Of a DNA stretch of 64,000 nucleotides, positions 30,601-41,908 are shown one piece after another (positions within the stretch are counted from its first letter, which is position 1; every line of letters begins with the position of its first letter). A program made the translations under genes and the position numbers. Origin of the DNA: Bos javanicus (taxonomy: Eukaryota > Chordata > Mammalia > Artiodactyla > Bovidae); contig NC_083879.1 in the NCBI RefSeq assembly GCF_032452875.1, positions 85,135,572-85,199,571 on the forward strand, read 5' to 3'. Below the pieces are notes generated by a model that had not been told where the DNA came from, ran no database searches, and was given only the letters and a program-made list of their open reading frames with translations.

Positions 30601-31589
30601 AGGAAGGAGGCAGGGATGGCAGATATGGGAGATGGAGGACCTAGCCTGGAGGCAAGGGCCCCTCAGTTCTTGGCTTTCTCCACCCCGGGAAACAGGGGTC
30701 TTACCGAGGCCATCCTTCTCCTAGGAGGCCATCTCCACAGAGTGCCCTTGACCAGACAGCTCCGGATAGTGCTGTTCTGTTGGTCTGTTTTATTAATTTG
30801 ACCAGCAGTGGTGATCTAGGCCAACTCTTTGCTCTGTATTCACCTTGGACTCCAGAGAGCTTGGACATGTTAGCAATCACACTGTAAACAAAAGCGGGGT
30901 GGATGAAGAAGGCTGAATCTCATCTCCCCAGCCTCAAATCTCATCTGCCCAGAGCTCCCCCGAACCATGCACTCTGACAACTTCAGCCAGGGGGTGCTGT
31001 GATTGTCAAAGGCCAGTTAGAAATAGCCTGTCTCTTTTGTTTTTATTCAAAGTGAAAAATAAATCAGTCTCTGCAAAGGAAGACTTAGCCCCCGAAGGCC
31101 TGAGGCATCTACAGCACCCACTCTTTAAAATCTCAACACCCAGGCAGCGTCCAGCCCCAGACAGGAGCGGCCACAAGGAAGACAGAGCAGCTGGCAGTGC
31201 TGACCCATCACCAGCTTCAGAGGACCTCATGATGGATAAGCATTAACATTATACATGAATATCAATAAACATTGCATGTGTGTGATTAATCTCACGACAG
31301 CAAAAACAACTATAGGAGCTTGTTTCTGGATCAGACAATTGTTTGAAGCTGAGAATAATAAACTCTGCCCATGAGGAAATATAAAGCCAGCGTGTACATA
31401 GAATCTTTCTCTTCCGTCTTTGTTCATTAACACTCTAGAAATGATGGAAAGTGAGGGATGAAGAAATAAAAAGACAAAATGTTGACCCCATGATAGAAAT
31501 TAACCAATGAATGTGACTTAAAGTACACACAATGACTCAATCCTGACATGGCTCATGATGTTTACAATTCCGAGGGTACGTTTTCTGTG
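30601..31589. other. Single-copy sequence, no gene seen
   Basis: No recognised repeat or exon in about 1 kb. Confidence 0.45.
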
Positions 31590-32100
31590 CCACAGAGTGC
31601 TTGACTCTTGAGACGGGCAGGGACAAGTCAGGTAGGGGCCGTGTCCTCGTAAAACCTATAGTTCAGTGAGCAAGATGGTCAATAAACAGGTAAGTGAGTT
31701 TTTGAAAAATGAAACTCTATTAAGTACTATGGGGGAACAAAAGATGACCATAATAGAGGATGGGATGGGGATACTTTTTATGACACAGGAGTGGGTCGTA
31801 TGATCCACTGATCCATATCATATGAGGCATATGATAGAGGAATGACGCTTCCAGAAGCGAGAGTTAAGATGAGAACTGAGGGTATTAAGATCCCGCAGGG
31901 GAGGCAGGCAAGGGGAGAAGAGCTCGTACAAAATTCTGAGCAGGAGGAGTGGGGTGCAGCTGGGAGAAGGTGTGCTTCGTGAAGGCAGGCGTGAGACGAG
32001 GGTGACTGATGGAGGTGGCAAGGGGCCTGGGCTGGTTGGCCGAGGAAAGAGCTTGGGTTTTCTTGTAAATGTGCTGGGCAGCTGTTGGGATCAGCTCGAA
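31590..32100 (+). repeat. Possible ancient mammalian repeat, family unassigned
   Basis: Stretches such as AAGATGGTCAATAAACAGGTAAG, AGTACTATGGGGGAACAAAAG and AGGGTGACTGATGGAGGTGGC occur in the order seen in an old mammal-wide repeat I cannot name. Decayed and interrupted, boundaries approximate. Confidence 0.35.
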
Positions 32101-32294
32101 AAGTGGACCAAGGAAGGCAGAGGGACAGGAAGCCGTGTGGAGCAGCCGGGACTCTCTGGGACGTCGGTCAGATCCTGGAGCCGGGAGCCCTGCCCGCCTG
32201 GGGAGGGCGTGCACCCTTCAGACATGTGACTCCCGGAGTGCCGGGCGTCCTGTGGCGGGCGGGGCCCCGGTGTGTGCCAGTTGTTCTCTGCGGG
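32101..32294. other. GC- and CpG-rich single-copy sequence
   Basis: CpG-richer than average, weaker than the island at 19430. Frames on both strands are open but unrecognised. Confidence 0.4.
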
Positions 32295-32352
32295 AGCCTC
32301 CCTTTCAGGTTTCATCACCTTGGAGCCTTCCTTTCAGGTTTCATCACCTTGG
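32295..32352 (+). repeat. Tandem duplication of a 29-bp unit
   Basis: Two adjacent 29-bp copies (32295-32323 and 32324-32352) that begin AGCCTCCCTTTCAGG and AGCCTTCCTTTCAGG and share GTTTCATCACCTTGG. One difference, so the duplication is recent. Confidence 0.95.
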
Positions 32353-33767
32353 AGCGAGCCTACCTTTGACAGGTGGGCGGAGCTAACGGTTTCCCACCGA
32401 GCAGGACTGGAGACTCCGCCTGCAAACGACCTCCCGAGAAGCCCCCGGCCCAAGCGACCCACTGTCAGTAACCCGCTACATACTGTCTAGCAAAGTAAAC
32501 AAGTTAGCCACACAAGACATCTGTCCCCTTGGAGAAATCACACGGCAGGATGCTTAGACGGGGCGTGTGATGGAGGCAGAGAGCGCTGCCCTGGGGACGA
32601 AGGATTCCGTTCAGTGGAGCCGGGAGGCGAGGCCGGCACGGTGCGTCTCGGGGCGGTTGGCGGAGGAGCCCCGTGAACGATGCTGGGGGCCAGAAGCCAA
32701 GAAGAAAGGATGGCTTCTGCCAGCTTCTTAATCAGGCAGTTTTGACAAGCTCCCCACCCCCCGCCCCGCCCCCAAACCCAATATCTGTTTTCCAAAGCTG
32801 CTCTGAAAGGGCGACCCGAGTGGATTCACGATGTTTCATCACGGACCGAAGTGAGGTCTTAGACTGAAGTCAGGGGCTGGCAAGTCAGCCACGCTTCTCT
32901 CCGCGGGCTCTTTCATCCCCCTATGTGCTCATTTGCAAGTAATTAAAGGCACGCACACACAGGCGCGTGCGCACTCGCACACACACGCACAGGAGAGGAA
33001 CTCGAGGCATAGTAACGTCATTGAGAAGAAAAGTAATAAACAGGAGGAAATTAAAAGAACTCAACAAGGCTCTGAAAAAAAGAAAAATCTAACATATTTA
33101 ATCAGGAGAAATAGAATATTCTCCGGGCCCCATTACAAAGAGCCCTAGTGCCAAAAAAAAAAAAAAAGTGGCAGAAATGGGATCATTAAAATGGATGTGG
33201 GAAGGGGTGACAGATACACAGATGAAGCAGGGATGGATCCGGACGAAACCAGGAGCCCCAACAGAATTCAAATGAGAGATTCAAACCTAACACAAGAGAG
33301 GTCCCAGATGCAGAGAGGAGCAGCGCAGAGATGGAATGACTGAATCTGTCCGCGCGGCACCGCCAGCTAGCCTGCAGGTTCCCGGGCACATCCTGGCACC
33401 TCCAGACCTCTCAGGCTGGCTCATCACGTGCTCCTCTCTCTGCCACCACGCGTATCTGTTGCAGAGTCGGGATCCTGAAGACGTGACAAGCCACTGACGA
33501 CGACTACTCATTTCACAGACGCGAGTACCCAGCTCGCCCTGCTAAGCAGACAGAACCGATCATTCACATAATACAGACAGGGATTAGACAATTTGATTTC
33601 CCTGTTAGAATACTTCTCATGCTCACTGATAGATGGGTTCTTGACAAATTGCTCGTGGCAGCACGCATTTAGCAATATCACGAATGCCTGTGTCTTGTGA
33701 GAAACCTTATCCTCCTAATATTTATTAGAGCATGCCTTGAAAAGCTTCATAATGAATTGCCTAATCT
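32353..33767. other. Single-copy sequence with simple repeats
   Basis: CpG-moderate to 32900. A degenerate CA-rich block (32948-32996) and a run of 15 A at 33153-33167 follow. I see no recognisable gene body upstream of the A run, so it is not good evidence for a processed pseudogene. Confidence 0.45.
32948..32996 (+). repeat. Imperfect (CA)n simple repeat
   Basis: CACGCACACACAGGCGCG followed by CACTCGCACACACACGCAC: a CA repeat broken by CpGs. Confidence 0.8.
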
Positions 33768-33775
33768 ATACTGGG

Positions 33776-34041
33776 AAGGACTGATGCTGAAGCTGAAGCT
33801 CCGATACTTTAGCCACCTGATGTGAAGAACTGACTCTTTGGAAAAGACCCTGATGCTGGAAAAGATTGAAGTTGGGAGGAGAAGGGGACAACAGAGGATG
33901 AGATGGTTGGATGGCATCACCGACTAAATAGACATGAGTTTGAGTAAACTCCAGGAGTTGGTGACGGACAGGGAGGCCTGGTGTGCTGCAGTCCATGGGG
34001 TCACAAAGAGTCGGACACGACTGAGCGACTCAATTGAACTG
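33776..34041 (+). mobile_element. BovB LINE 3' end with 8-bp target-site duplication
   Basis: From GAAGGACTGATGCTGAAGC to CGACTCAATTGAACTG. It is flanked by ATACTGGG at 33768-33775 and 34042-34049. Contains the decayed coding for RMRWLDGI. Confidence 0.94.
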
Positions 34042-34234
34042 ATACTGGGCAGGGGCGGGGGTGGGAAAGAAGGCTGCTGGGCTCCAACCCCCTTCAAACA
34101 TATCCACCAACTTATGGCCCCCTTGAGGAAGTACTACCAGGTGCTGGAACTCTACATGCTTTTCCACCTATTTATAAACAAATATCAATAGAGTGGTCTC
34201 TCCACTCAAGCACTACAATGAACTTATCCTTAGT

Positions 34235-34367
34235 GAAGTGCTTCCCAGGTGGCACTGCCAGGTGGTAAAGAATCCACCTGCTGATGCAGGAGGCATTAGA
34301 GATGTGGGTTTGATCCCTGGGTCAGGAAGATGCCCTGGAGGAGGGCATGGCAACCCACTCCAGTAAT
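34235..34367 (+). mobile_element. Bov-tA SINE, 3'-truncated, with small duplication in the head
   Basis: CTTCCCAGGTGGCACTGCC then CAGGTGGTAAAGAATCC: the CCAGGTGG motif occurs twice where other copies have it once. The element stops at CCCACTCCAGTAATCATG. Confidence 0.88.
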
Positions 34368-34450
34368 CATGTCCAGTCCCCTAGGAAGTGGCAGAGCTGG
34401 GTCTCAAATCCACTCTGGTCTGCCAACAAAGCTCTGCTCTTTCAACAGCA
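34368..34450 (+). repeat. Possible MIR tail
   Basis: GGAAGTGGCAGAGCTGGGTC followed by TCAAATCCACTCTGGTCTGC resembles the MIR segment that follows the conserved core. Confidence 0.5.
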
Positions 34451-34789
34451 CACGCCCACTTCCTATGTTGGTAGAAGGCAGCACCTTCCAACAGAGCCTC
34501 TGCCATGATGGGAACAGTCTGTGGTTCTGCACTGATCAAGATATCCTAACCACAAGTAATAACTGTAAAGATACAGATACCCAGGATGGGGAGCCATGGC
34601 AACCCTGATTGTCACCAACACAAGGAGAAACCTGGGGTGGGTGAGGCTGCCTCAGCTGCACAGGACAGCTGCTGCTGCTCCTGCCCTTTCCCACTACAAG
34701 ACCACATCATCATTCCCCTGAAATCAGGCCATCACTTAGCTTTTTTAAATGTCTCAGGTCTTCAGATCCCCAAGTGCCATCTTCATTTT
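34451..34789. other. Single-copy gap
   Basis: No recognised feature. Confidence 0.4.
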
Positions 34790-35092
34790 GAAGTGTATAT
34801 TTACTTTCACATAAGTTGTCCATGAAAAACATCTGAAGAAAAAACTATACAATACAAAAAAGGAAAGGCGACATGACAACCCAATCCCATTACATGTCTC
34901 CTGGCTATCTGCTCACGGTACATGTGCCTACGTGCATAGCATGTGGCCATCTTCCTTCTTTTTAACTTTCTAAAAATTAGATTACTCACAACATCTCCTC
35001 CTGGGTCCTGCCCTTCTCTCTAATCAACTGTTCATGGACATCTTGAGAAACACAGAATTATTTTAAATACTTTCCTCAATCTTCCAAATATA
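34790..35092 (-). mobile_element. Possible old L1 3' region
   Basis: Weakly L1-like in reverse orientation (for example GAATTATTTTAAATACTTTCC). It seems to continue after the SINE at 35104-35329. Low confidence. Confidence 0.35.
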
Positions 35093-35103
35093 TCCAGGAA
35101 CAT

Positions 35104-35329
35104 GGTAGTGGTGGTTTAGTTACTAAGCTGTGTCTGAGTCCTGTGACCCCATGGACTCATCAGGCTGCTCTGTCCATGGGATTTCCCAGGCGAAAACACT
35201 GGAGAGGGCTGCCATTTCTTCCTCCAGGGGATCTTCCTAATCCAAGGACTGAACCCATGTCTCCTGCACTGCATGTGGTCTCCTACATTGTAGGCATATT
35301 CCTTACCACTTAGCCACCAGGGAAGCCCA
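35104..35329 (-). mobile_element. Bov-tA SINE with 11-bp target-site duplication
   Basis: Reverse-complement full-length copy. The duplication is TCCAGGAACAT (35093-35103) and TCTAGGAACAT (35330-35340). The head region contains about 15 additional bases (CTGCATGTGGTCTCC) relative to the usual copies. Confidence 0.93.
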
Positions 35330-35340
35330 TCTAGGAACAT

Positions 35341-35606
35341 AAAATTACTTAAATTCTTACACAATATTCTCTTTGCTAGATGTGCACTGGTTTATTTATA
35401 CAATCCCTTATTTGGGGAAAGCTGGGCTGCTTCTAAGATTTTGCTATCTTAAGTGACAGTGGAATAAATTCTGTGTACACATTTGTACGTTGAATTCTCT
35501 CCTTCTGAAAAAGTTCTCCAAATAAAATTGCAGCATTAAAAAACACACACATTCTTAAGACTTTTGATTGCAATCACTAAATTGTCCTCTCAAAAAAAAA
35601 AAAAAA
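35341..35606 (-). mobile_element. Old L1 3' region, continuing
   Basis: TTTATTTATACAATCCCTTA, GGCTGCTTCTAAGATTTTGC and ACTAAATTGTCCTCTCAAAA resemble the antisense of an old L1 3' region. A run of 15 A (35592-35606) ends it. Confidence 0.5.
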
Positions 35607-35882
35607 AGAAGTATCACTCAACACTGAATTACAGACAGCTCCTGCAAAGGAGGACTCCTTGCACTGAGTCTTTGAGTCGCTCTGTAATTTCCCGCTCTAA
35701 CACTCACAGACAACCAGGACAAAGCTTGCAACTCATCAATCTGACAGCCTGTGAATATTTCAGGACGGTTAGCAGTCTTCCCAAAGTCTTATATGTTTAG
35801 CCCAGAAGTTCACATCCACTGAACAATCATGGAAGCGGGTCCTACTCCAGTCTGTTTACGCCCTCAGTAAAGCAGTAGCTGT
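35607..35882. other. Single-copy gap
   Basis: No recognised feature. Confidence 0.4.
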
Positions 35883-36188
35883 TTCTGTTCAGTCGTTCAG
35901 TCATATCCGACTCTTTGCGGCCCCGTGGACTGCAGCACGCCAGGCTTCCCTGTCCTTCACCAGCTCCTGGATTTTGCTCAAACTCATGTCCTTCGAGTCA
36001 GTGACGCCATCCAACCATCTCATCCTCTGTCATCCCCTTCTCCTCCTGCCTTCAATCTTTCCCAGTATCAGAGTCTTTTCCAATGAGTCATCTACGGGAG
36101 CTTTGGCCACAGACTCAGTCCTTCCAGTGAATATTCAGGGTTGATTTCCTTTAGGATTGACTGGTTTGATCTCCCTGCAGTCCAAGGG
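35883..36188 (-). mobile_element. BovB LINE 3' end
   Basis: Reverse-complement BovB: TTCAGTCGTTCAGTCATATCC, CATCCAACCATCTCATCCTC, GGTTGATTTCCTTTAGG. Lacks about 15 bp around 36095 relative to other copies. Confidence 0.93.
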
Positions 36189-36204
36189 AAGTAGTGCCCA
36201 GATT

Positions 36205-36295
36205 CGAATTGCAAAATCAAGATAATAATAACCATCATTCAGTGTGTACCGACCTTGTCAGATGCCCTTGTAAAGGGTTTCAGGTTTGCTTTGAG
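36205..36295 (+). repeat. MIR SINE fragment
   Basis: AAGATAATAATAACCATCATTC, GTGTACCGACCTTGTCAGATGC resembles the 5' part of MIR. Confidence 0.5.
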
Positions 36296-36299
36296 CCTA

Positions 36300-36618
36300 T
36301 GACCCCTGCTATGTGAGTGATGTTCCCTCCTATGTGGGAACCCCATGCCCCAGGTGACTGTATTAGGAGTCTGTATTAGGGTTAAATGAGGTCATACGGG
36401 TGGGGCCCTGATCCCACAGGATTAGTGTCCTTACCAGAAGGGACAGCAGCTCTCTCTGCCAGGGGAGGACACGGCAAGGACAGCTGTCTATCTACACGCC
36501 AGGAAGGCTGGTCTCTCCAGGAACCAACCAACCACACTTTGATCAGGGGCTGCCAGCCCCTTGTGGTTCCAGTCACCCAGACTGTGGTATTTGTTATGGC
36601 AGCCTGAGCAGACTAAGG
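36300..36618 (+). mobile_element. MLT1-type MaLR LTR
   Basis: Ancient solo LTR of the ERVL-MaLR group in plus orientation: GTTAAATGAGGTCATACGGG, GGGGCCCTGATCC, TTAGTGTCCTTACCAGAAGG, then the 3' part TGTGGTATTTGTTATGGCAGCC. Non-coding relic, strongly decayed. Confidence 0.72.
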
Positions 36619-36639
36619 AGTGCCATTCAGCCTTAAAGC

Positions 36640-36780
36640 ATCTCGAAAGGTAGATAACTGCTATCACCCCATTTAACAGAGTGGAGACAGGTGCTCAGAG
36701 AGGCTGAATAATTTACTCGACATCTTCACTCGGCCAGGAAGGAGGAGAAGAGGGATTTGAACCCAGGCAAACAAACTCTG
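36640..36780 (+). repeat. MIR SINE, left part
   Basis: CACCCCATTTAACAGAGTGG, GCTCAGAGAGGCTGAATAA and GAGGGATTTGAACCCAGGC are clear MIR core landmarks. The element is split by a Bov-A insertion and resumes at 36897. Confidence 0.78.
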
Positions 36781-36896
36781 GAGAAATGGCACCCTTCTCC
36801 AGTGTTCTTGCCTGGGAAATCCCATGGACAGAGGAGCCTGGTGGGCTACAGTCCATGGGGTCACAAAGAGTTGGGCACGACTGAGCATCTGAGCAC
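36781..36896 (+). mobile_element. Bov-A monomer inserted in MIR
   Basis: GGAGAAATGGCACCC to GGGCACGACTGAGCATCTGAG. It is flanked by ACAAACTCTGGA (36771-36782) and ACAGACTCTGGA (36899-36910), a target-site duplication with one mismatch. Confidence 0.92.
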
Positions 36897-36955
36897 AAAC
36901 AGACTCTGGAACCCATACCCTTAAACCCCATGTTGTGTGTGCTGCCTCATATCTC
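36897..36955 (+). repeat. MIR SINE, right part
   Basis: ACTCTGGAACCCATACCCTTAAACC and TGTGCTGCCTC continue the MIR that began at 36640. Confidence 0.7.
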
Positions 36956-37174
36956 CAGACACGGCCTCTCTGATCAATATTAAGATGAGCACCTCCCTTT
37001 TGTAAAGTTAATACCTTGATTAACGCAGCTCAGTTCCCTTCAGCAAGCACATTGCATCACTTACATGGTTGGCATTCTGTCTGCTAAAGCCTCTGAGTTC
37101 TATTTCACAGAAGCTTTAGCTCAGCTCTGATTCTCCCACACCTGAGATACGTCTGGGATTTTTAAGAGCAGATG
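36956..37174. other. Single-copy gap
   Basis: No recognised feature. Confidence 0.4.
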
Positions 37175-37185
37175 CACTTATCACA

Positions 37186-37411
37186 GGGCTTCCCAAGTGG
37201 CGCTAGTGGTAAAGAACCCGCCTGCCAAAGCAAGAGACGTAAGAGACGTGGGTTCTATCCCTGGGTCAGGAAGATCCCTAGGAGAAAGAAATGGCAACCC
37301 GCTCCAGTATTCTTGCCTGGAGAACCCCCATGGACAGAGGAGCTTGAGGGCCCACAGTCCAGTGGGTCACAAAGACTCAGACACAACTGAAGCAACTTAG
37401 CAAGCATGACA
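37186..37411 (+). mobile_element. Bov-tA SINE with perfect 11-bp target-site duplication
   Basis: Full-length copy from GGGCTTCCCAAGTGGCGC to CTGAAGCAACTTAGCAAGC. CACTTATCACA flanks it at 37175-37185 and 37412-37422 without mismatch, which suggests a fairly recent insertion. Confidence 0.96.
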
Positions 37412-37422
37412 CACTTATCACA

Positions 37423-39059
37423 ACTGAATTCTACGCACCTACATTGCCCCACATTTCAATATATCAAGACCTTTGAGGATTCTGGTTCAAACCCAGCCAC
37501 CCTCGCAAGTTTTGTGCTTTTCACAAAGTAAAGGAGCCTGCTTTATGTAGAGGATGCATACCTTGAAATGCTTTGTGTATTTGTCAACATTGCTAAACGT
37601 TTCCATGCAAGTCATTGATTAATAAACAGGACCAGCAGGAGAATCCTGGAAGACAAAATGGAAAACTTCTCCGTCAGTGTTTCTGCAACTTTTAAAACCC
37701 ATGCTCCCATTTTTAAAATACTGCATACACTTCTTTGCCCCCTCATCTTTCTTTTTTTTTCTTCAGTGAAGGAAAAGAAATCAGCATTATTTTTAATAAA
37801 CCATGCCTTACTTTAAAAGAGAAAATTCTATGTACTCAAACTATGATAAATTGCAACATACGTAAAACAAAGATTTTATTGCGCGTTGCTTTCTATTTTT
37901 GCCTTATGAAAACAGTATGTACATGTTTTGGTTTCCAGATATAAATACCACATGCACCGCCTCCTCCCTGAGATCCAGTGTTTTTGCTTAAATGGGGGTA
38001 GGGGGCTTCCACCCTGCTGGCATGCACACCCCACCCGGCCCCCTGCCTGGTGCTGAGAACGACGCCCCTAGACTGGGCATCACGGGTCCCTGCAGAGGGC
38101 CCCCACCGTAATACTTGGGGGAGCGGTTACCAGCTTCTCTTCAAGAAGCCCAGCCCTGAGCATGGCTACCAGTGAGGCAGGCAGTCACCTCCTGGCACCT
38201 GGGCCCTGTCCCAACTGGATACTAACCAAGCCCAACCCTCCTTAGCTTCCGAGGTCGGCTGAGATGGGGCATGCTCGGGGTGGTCTGGCCGTAGACTGGA
38301 CCCTCTCTTTGCGGAACTCTGGCTCCTTCTGCTGCTGTCCCGCCCCTCTCTTTCGTTTCCAGAACCCTCACGCTATGCCTTCCTCCAGGGCAACACGAGG
38401 CAGCCGCAGGTGTGAACCACAGACAGTAGAGCCATCCCTGTCTTCAGCTTCACTTCACTCAAAACTTCCTGTTGCTTTGGTCCTTTCTTTCTATCAGCAG
38501 TAAAGACCTCTGAGAGTAATTTCAGAGGAAGCGATAAAGAGATCTCAGACATTCCCTGCAACACACACTCACGCAGGCAGGTGGAGGCTGACCGCACGAC
38601 TACAGTCAGGGGCCCCTCCAAGTCCCGCCAGGACCGACGTCGTCACGAGCCCAGGCTGCAGAGAGGGCTGGGTCTCAGGGCAGAGAAATGTGGTCCAAAC
38701 AGGTAGAAGGCACAAACCCTCCAGAATGCTTCAACCCTGGATGTTCCCAGAAGCATCGAGGTTACAAAAACCACCAGGCAAGTTAACAGACCAAATCCCT
38801 CGCGGTGACATCAGAGCTGAGAAAGCAGTTAGCACAGAACCTGGAGACCTCTCTCGATTTGCAAGTGTTTTCACAGTATCTCCTTTCGGATATATTTAGT
38901 GAAAGAGAAATGTGCTTTGTTTTTCTTTCCCCAGGATTTAGAGAAATGGGGGGTGAGGGGATGGACTGAGTCTAATTAAAAATTCTGCAGATAGAAATAT
39001 TGAGAAATGAATTAAGAGGATAACTTTAGGATTGTGACGAAAATGCCCTTCCTCCAGGA
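37423..39059. other. Single-copy sequence, no gene seen
   Basis: About 1.6 kb without a recognised repeat: AT-rich at 37500-37960 (with a T9 run), then GC-richer. Frames are short and unrecognised. Confidence 0.45.
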
Positions 39060-39249
39060 GTTTGCAAGGTGCGACCCCCATGGACTGTAGCCTGCCAGGT
39101 GCCTCTGTCCACGGGATTCTCCACAAGAATACTGGAGCGGGTTGCCATGCCCTCCAGGGGATCTTCCCATCTCAGGGACTGAACGCGCATCTCCTGCATT
39201 TCCTACATTGGCAGGTGGATTCTCTACCACCGTGACACCTGGGAAGCCC
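39060..39249 (-). mobile_element. Bov-tA SINE, 3' end truncated
   Basis: Reverse-complement copy: GTGCGACCCCCATGGACTG, GGGATTCTCCACAAGAATAC, ACACCTGGGAAGCCCT. The terminal CTCAGTCG part is missing on the left. Confidence 0.9.
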
Positions 39250-39734
39250 TACAGATGGGGCAGAATGCCCTAAATCTAGTAGGCTCTTCTGAAACCCTAA
39301 CAATTGGGAAATGAACGAAGACGCTACCTGTAGTGTGGAAGCTGGGGTCTCCTGTACTCTGGCAATAAAAAGACAGGCTTCATGACTGAGTCCTTGATGT
39401 TTCATTCGTCACCAGTCAGGACTGTGGTGTGTGACTGGTTGCTGTGTATGCTGGCCCCAGCTGGTACCTACGTTCTGGGGAGGGGACAGACAGGCAGCAT
39501 TCCCATTCCAACTTAGTTCAGTGCGTAAATTAGCAGACATCCATTGATTGGGGGCTGAGAAGAAATCAGGTGAAACTGTAAAAAGGGCTAAAGGGTTAAG
39601 TGCAGCCTTCGGTAAGATGACTGCCTTAGCGCCACGGATATTTCCAAATCCACAAGATGTTGGGCTCCTCTGACCCCTTCATAAATTCTATAACAGACAA
39701 ATTCAACCCCAAGAAAGTGTGTGGGCATATTGGT
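39250..39734. other. Single-copy sequence, no gene seen
   Basis: No recognised feature. Confidence 0.4.
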
Positions 39735-40090
39735 TTGCCTGGGTGGCCATAGCAAATACCACAGGTTGGGCTGCTTAAACAACAAAAATGTATGGTCTCG
39801 GAGTCTGGAGCCGGGAAGGCCGAGATCGCCGTGTCCAAGGGTGGGATCCTCCTGAGGCCTTGAGGGACGGTCTGCCCAGCCTCTCCCCCAGCGTCTGGTG
39901 GCTCCTTGGCTTCCAGAAGCATCACCACATCTCCGTCCCCATCTTGACAGCTGTGTGTGCCTGGGTTGGAATCCCCCTTTGTGAGGACCCTGTCCCATTG
40001 GGTTTGGGGCCACCCTGCTCCAGTGGGGCCCCATCGTAACCTAACTACCTCAGCCCAACCCCACCTTTCAGATAAGGTCACGTCTTGAAG
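39735..40090 (-). mobile_element. MLT1-type MaLR LTR, first part
   Basis: Antisense MLT1: GTGGCCATAGCAAATACCAC, GGGCTGCTTAAACAACAAAAATG, CCCATTGGGTTTGGGGCC, TAACCTAACTACCTCAG and AGATAAGGTCACGTCTTGAAG. It is interrupted by a Bov-tA and resumes at 40312. Non-coding solo LTR relic. Confidence 0.75.
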
Positions 40091-40311
40091 GCTTCCTGGG
40101 TGGCCCTAGTGGTAAAGCACCTGCCTGTGATACAGGAGACAGAAGAGATGCGGCTTCGATCCCTGGGTCAGGGAGACCCCCTGGAGGAGGAAATGGCACC
40201 CTACTGCAGTGTTCTCGCCTGGGGAATCCCATGGACAGAGGAGCCTGGGGGGCTACAGTCCATGGGGTGGCAAAGAGTCAGACATGACTGAAGCGACCTT
40301 AACACACATGC
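40091..40311 (+). mobile_element. Bov-tA SINE inside the MLT1 LTR
   Basis: GCTTCCTGGGTGGCCCTAG head to ATGACTGAAGCGACCTTAAC. It cuts the LTR, so the LTR is older. Confidence 0.93.
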
Positions 40312-40380
40312 TGAAGCATTAGGGGTGAGAGGGTCCTTGTATGAATTTGGGGTGACACAATCCAGTCTCTAACAGCAAGG
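40312..40380 (-). mobile_element. MLT1-type LTR, remaining part
   Basis: CATTAGGGGTGAGAGGGTCC and TGAATTTGGGGTGACACAATCC with AGTCTCTAACAG close the LTR begun at 39735. Confidence 0.7.
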
Positions 40381-40839
40381 GCTCCTATAAAGTACATCAG
40401 CGTAACTCACCTGGCTTCTGCACTGAGAAAGCTAGTTTGTAACCCAGACTCTCTGCAGTCTTTTGGTCCCCCTTGTCATCAAAATGGAAAAAGGGACCCA
40501 ACGGCTTTTGAGTATGTAAAAAACTCTCAGGTTAGTGACCATTCCTGTAGGAACAGTTCTGGCGATGATGTGTGGAGAATAAGCAGAAAATACTTTAGAA
40601 GGATCAGATATCAGGACAGGCCTCAAGAGCGAACCAGGCAAAAGGCCTGCCTTACTCATTTAACCATGAAGCCACCGAGGGCCAGGCGCCCAGGTCCTTG
40701 CTCTGCGGCTTCCAGGGCTCGGCCGGGACCATCCCCAGACACCGGGCCTCAGGCAGGCTCTCTGCAGCCACTCACGCCTCTGTTTTGATGGCGTGCTTCT
40801 CTGACATTCTAGAATGGGCCCAACTGGATCTTCAAGATT
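40381..40839. other. Single-copy sequence, no gene seen
   Basis: No recognised feature. Confidence 0.4.
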
Positions 40840-41365
40840 CTTCATGAATTTTTTTAATTGGAGGATAATTGCCCTACGATGCTGTGTTAGTTTGTTTGTG
40901 CTGTCCAACAGCGAGCGTCAACGGTAAGTACATATGTATCCCCTCCCTCTGGAGCCTCGCCTCCCGCCACCCACCCTCGGGGTCATCACAGAGCCCGAGC
41001 TGAGCTCCTGTGCTGCGCAGCAGCTCCCCACGACTTTGCACATGAGGTCCATGTGTCAGTGCAGCTCTCTCAACTTGTCCCACCCCCTCCTTCCCTCCCT
41101 GTGTCCACAAGCCCATTCTCCACGTTTGCGTCTCCATTCTCGCCCTGCGAATAGGTTCATCAGCAGCATTTTTCTAGATTCCACGTGTGTGTGTTGATGT
41201 ACGATATATGTTCTTCTCCTTCCGACTCACTTCACCCTAGGTCCGTCCGCACCACCACCAGTGACCCAGTTTCATTCCATTTTATGGCTGGGTCACACCC
41301 CATTGTACGGATGCACCTTCTCTATCCACTCCTCTGTGGCATCTCCTCTGGGACATCTAGGGTTA
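40840..41365 (-). mobile_element. Ruminant L1 3' UTR
   Basis: Antisense L1 3' end: TTTTTTTAATTGGAGGATAATTG, GTATCCCCTCCCTCTGGAGCC, CTCAACTTGTCCCACCCCCTC, CTGCGAATAGGTTCATCAGC, TTCTAGATTCCACGTGTG, TTTTATGGCTGGGTCACACC, ATGGCATCTCC-like end. Numerous CpGs are kept. Confidence 0.88.
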
Positions 41366-41908
41366 GGAAGAATGAAGTTAGGAAGGCCTCCCAATGCCGC
41401 ACACAAAAATAAACTCAAAATGCATTAAAGATTTTTTGACTTTTCAGTTACATTTTCTAAACAAGTTTTGCTAAACCCAGAAAGTGCAAAATGTCAGAAG
41501 CTATTCTTCAGAACCTTGAAGATGCAGATCTAACACTTCAGCCACAGGATAAAGCAGTAAGGAGTCGAGTGAGAAGGCGGTTAATTGAGACCAGAGGCTA
41601 ATTCCAGCACATCTTATGATACGATATCATATAAAATTGCCATCCTGCTCAGACAACACAGTATAAACATACAGTGCGGGCTCATAAAAATAAACATTTG
41701 CTAAACTATTTCATTTTAGGGAAGAGTTGGTTGACTCGATGGCAATTTCTCTGTGACAAGGAACTTAGGTTCACGCACATCCTTCACTTCTACGTGGGGC
41801 ACGTGCCTTGTTCATGCAAACAAAGATGACAGTAAACAGGAAATTTTTTTTTAACTTTTGTGCAAAAAAAAAAAAAGTGGTTTATGTTACACTCCAGATG
41901 TCATAAGG
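41366..41908. other. Single-copy sequence, no gene seen
   Basis: AT-rich; includes T- and A-runs at about 41846-41876. No recognised feature. Confidence 0.4.

Noticed and set aside
33153..33167. A15 run as the tail of a processed pseudogene
   Set aside because: No gene-like sequence upstream and no flanking duplication found.
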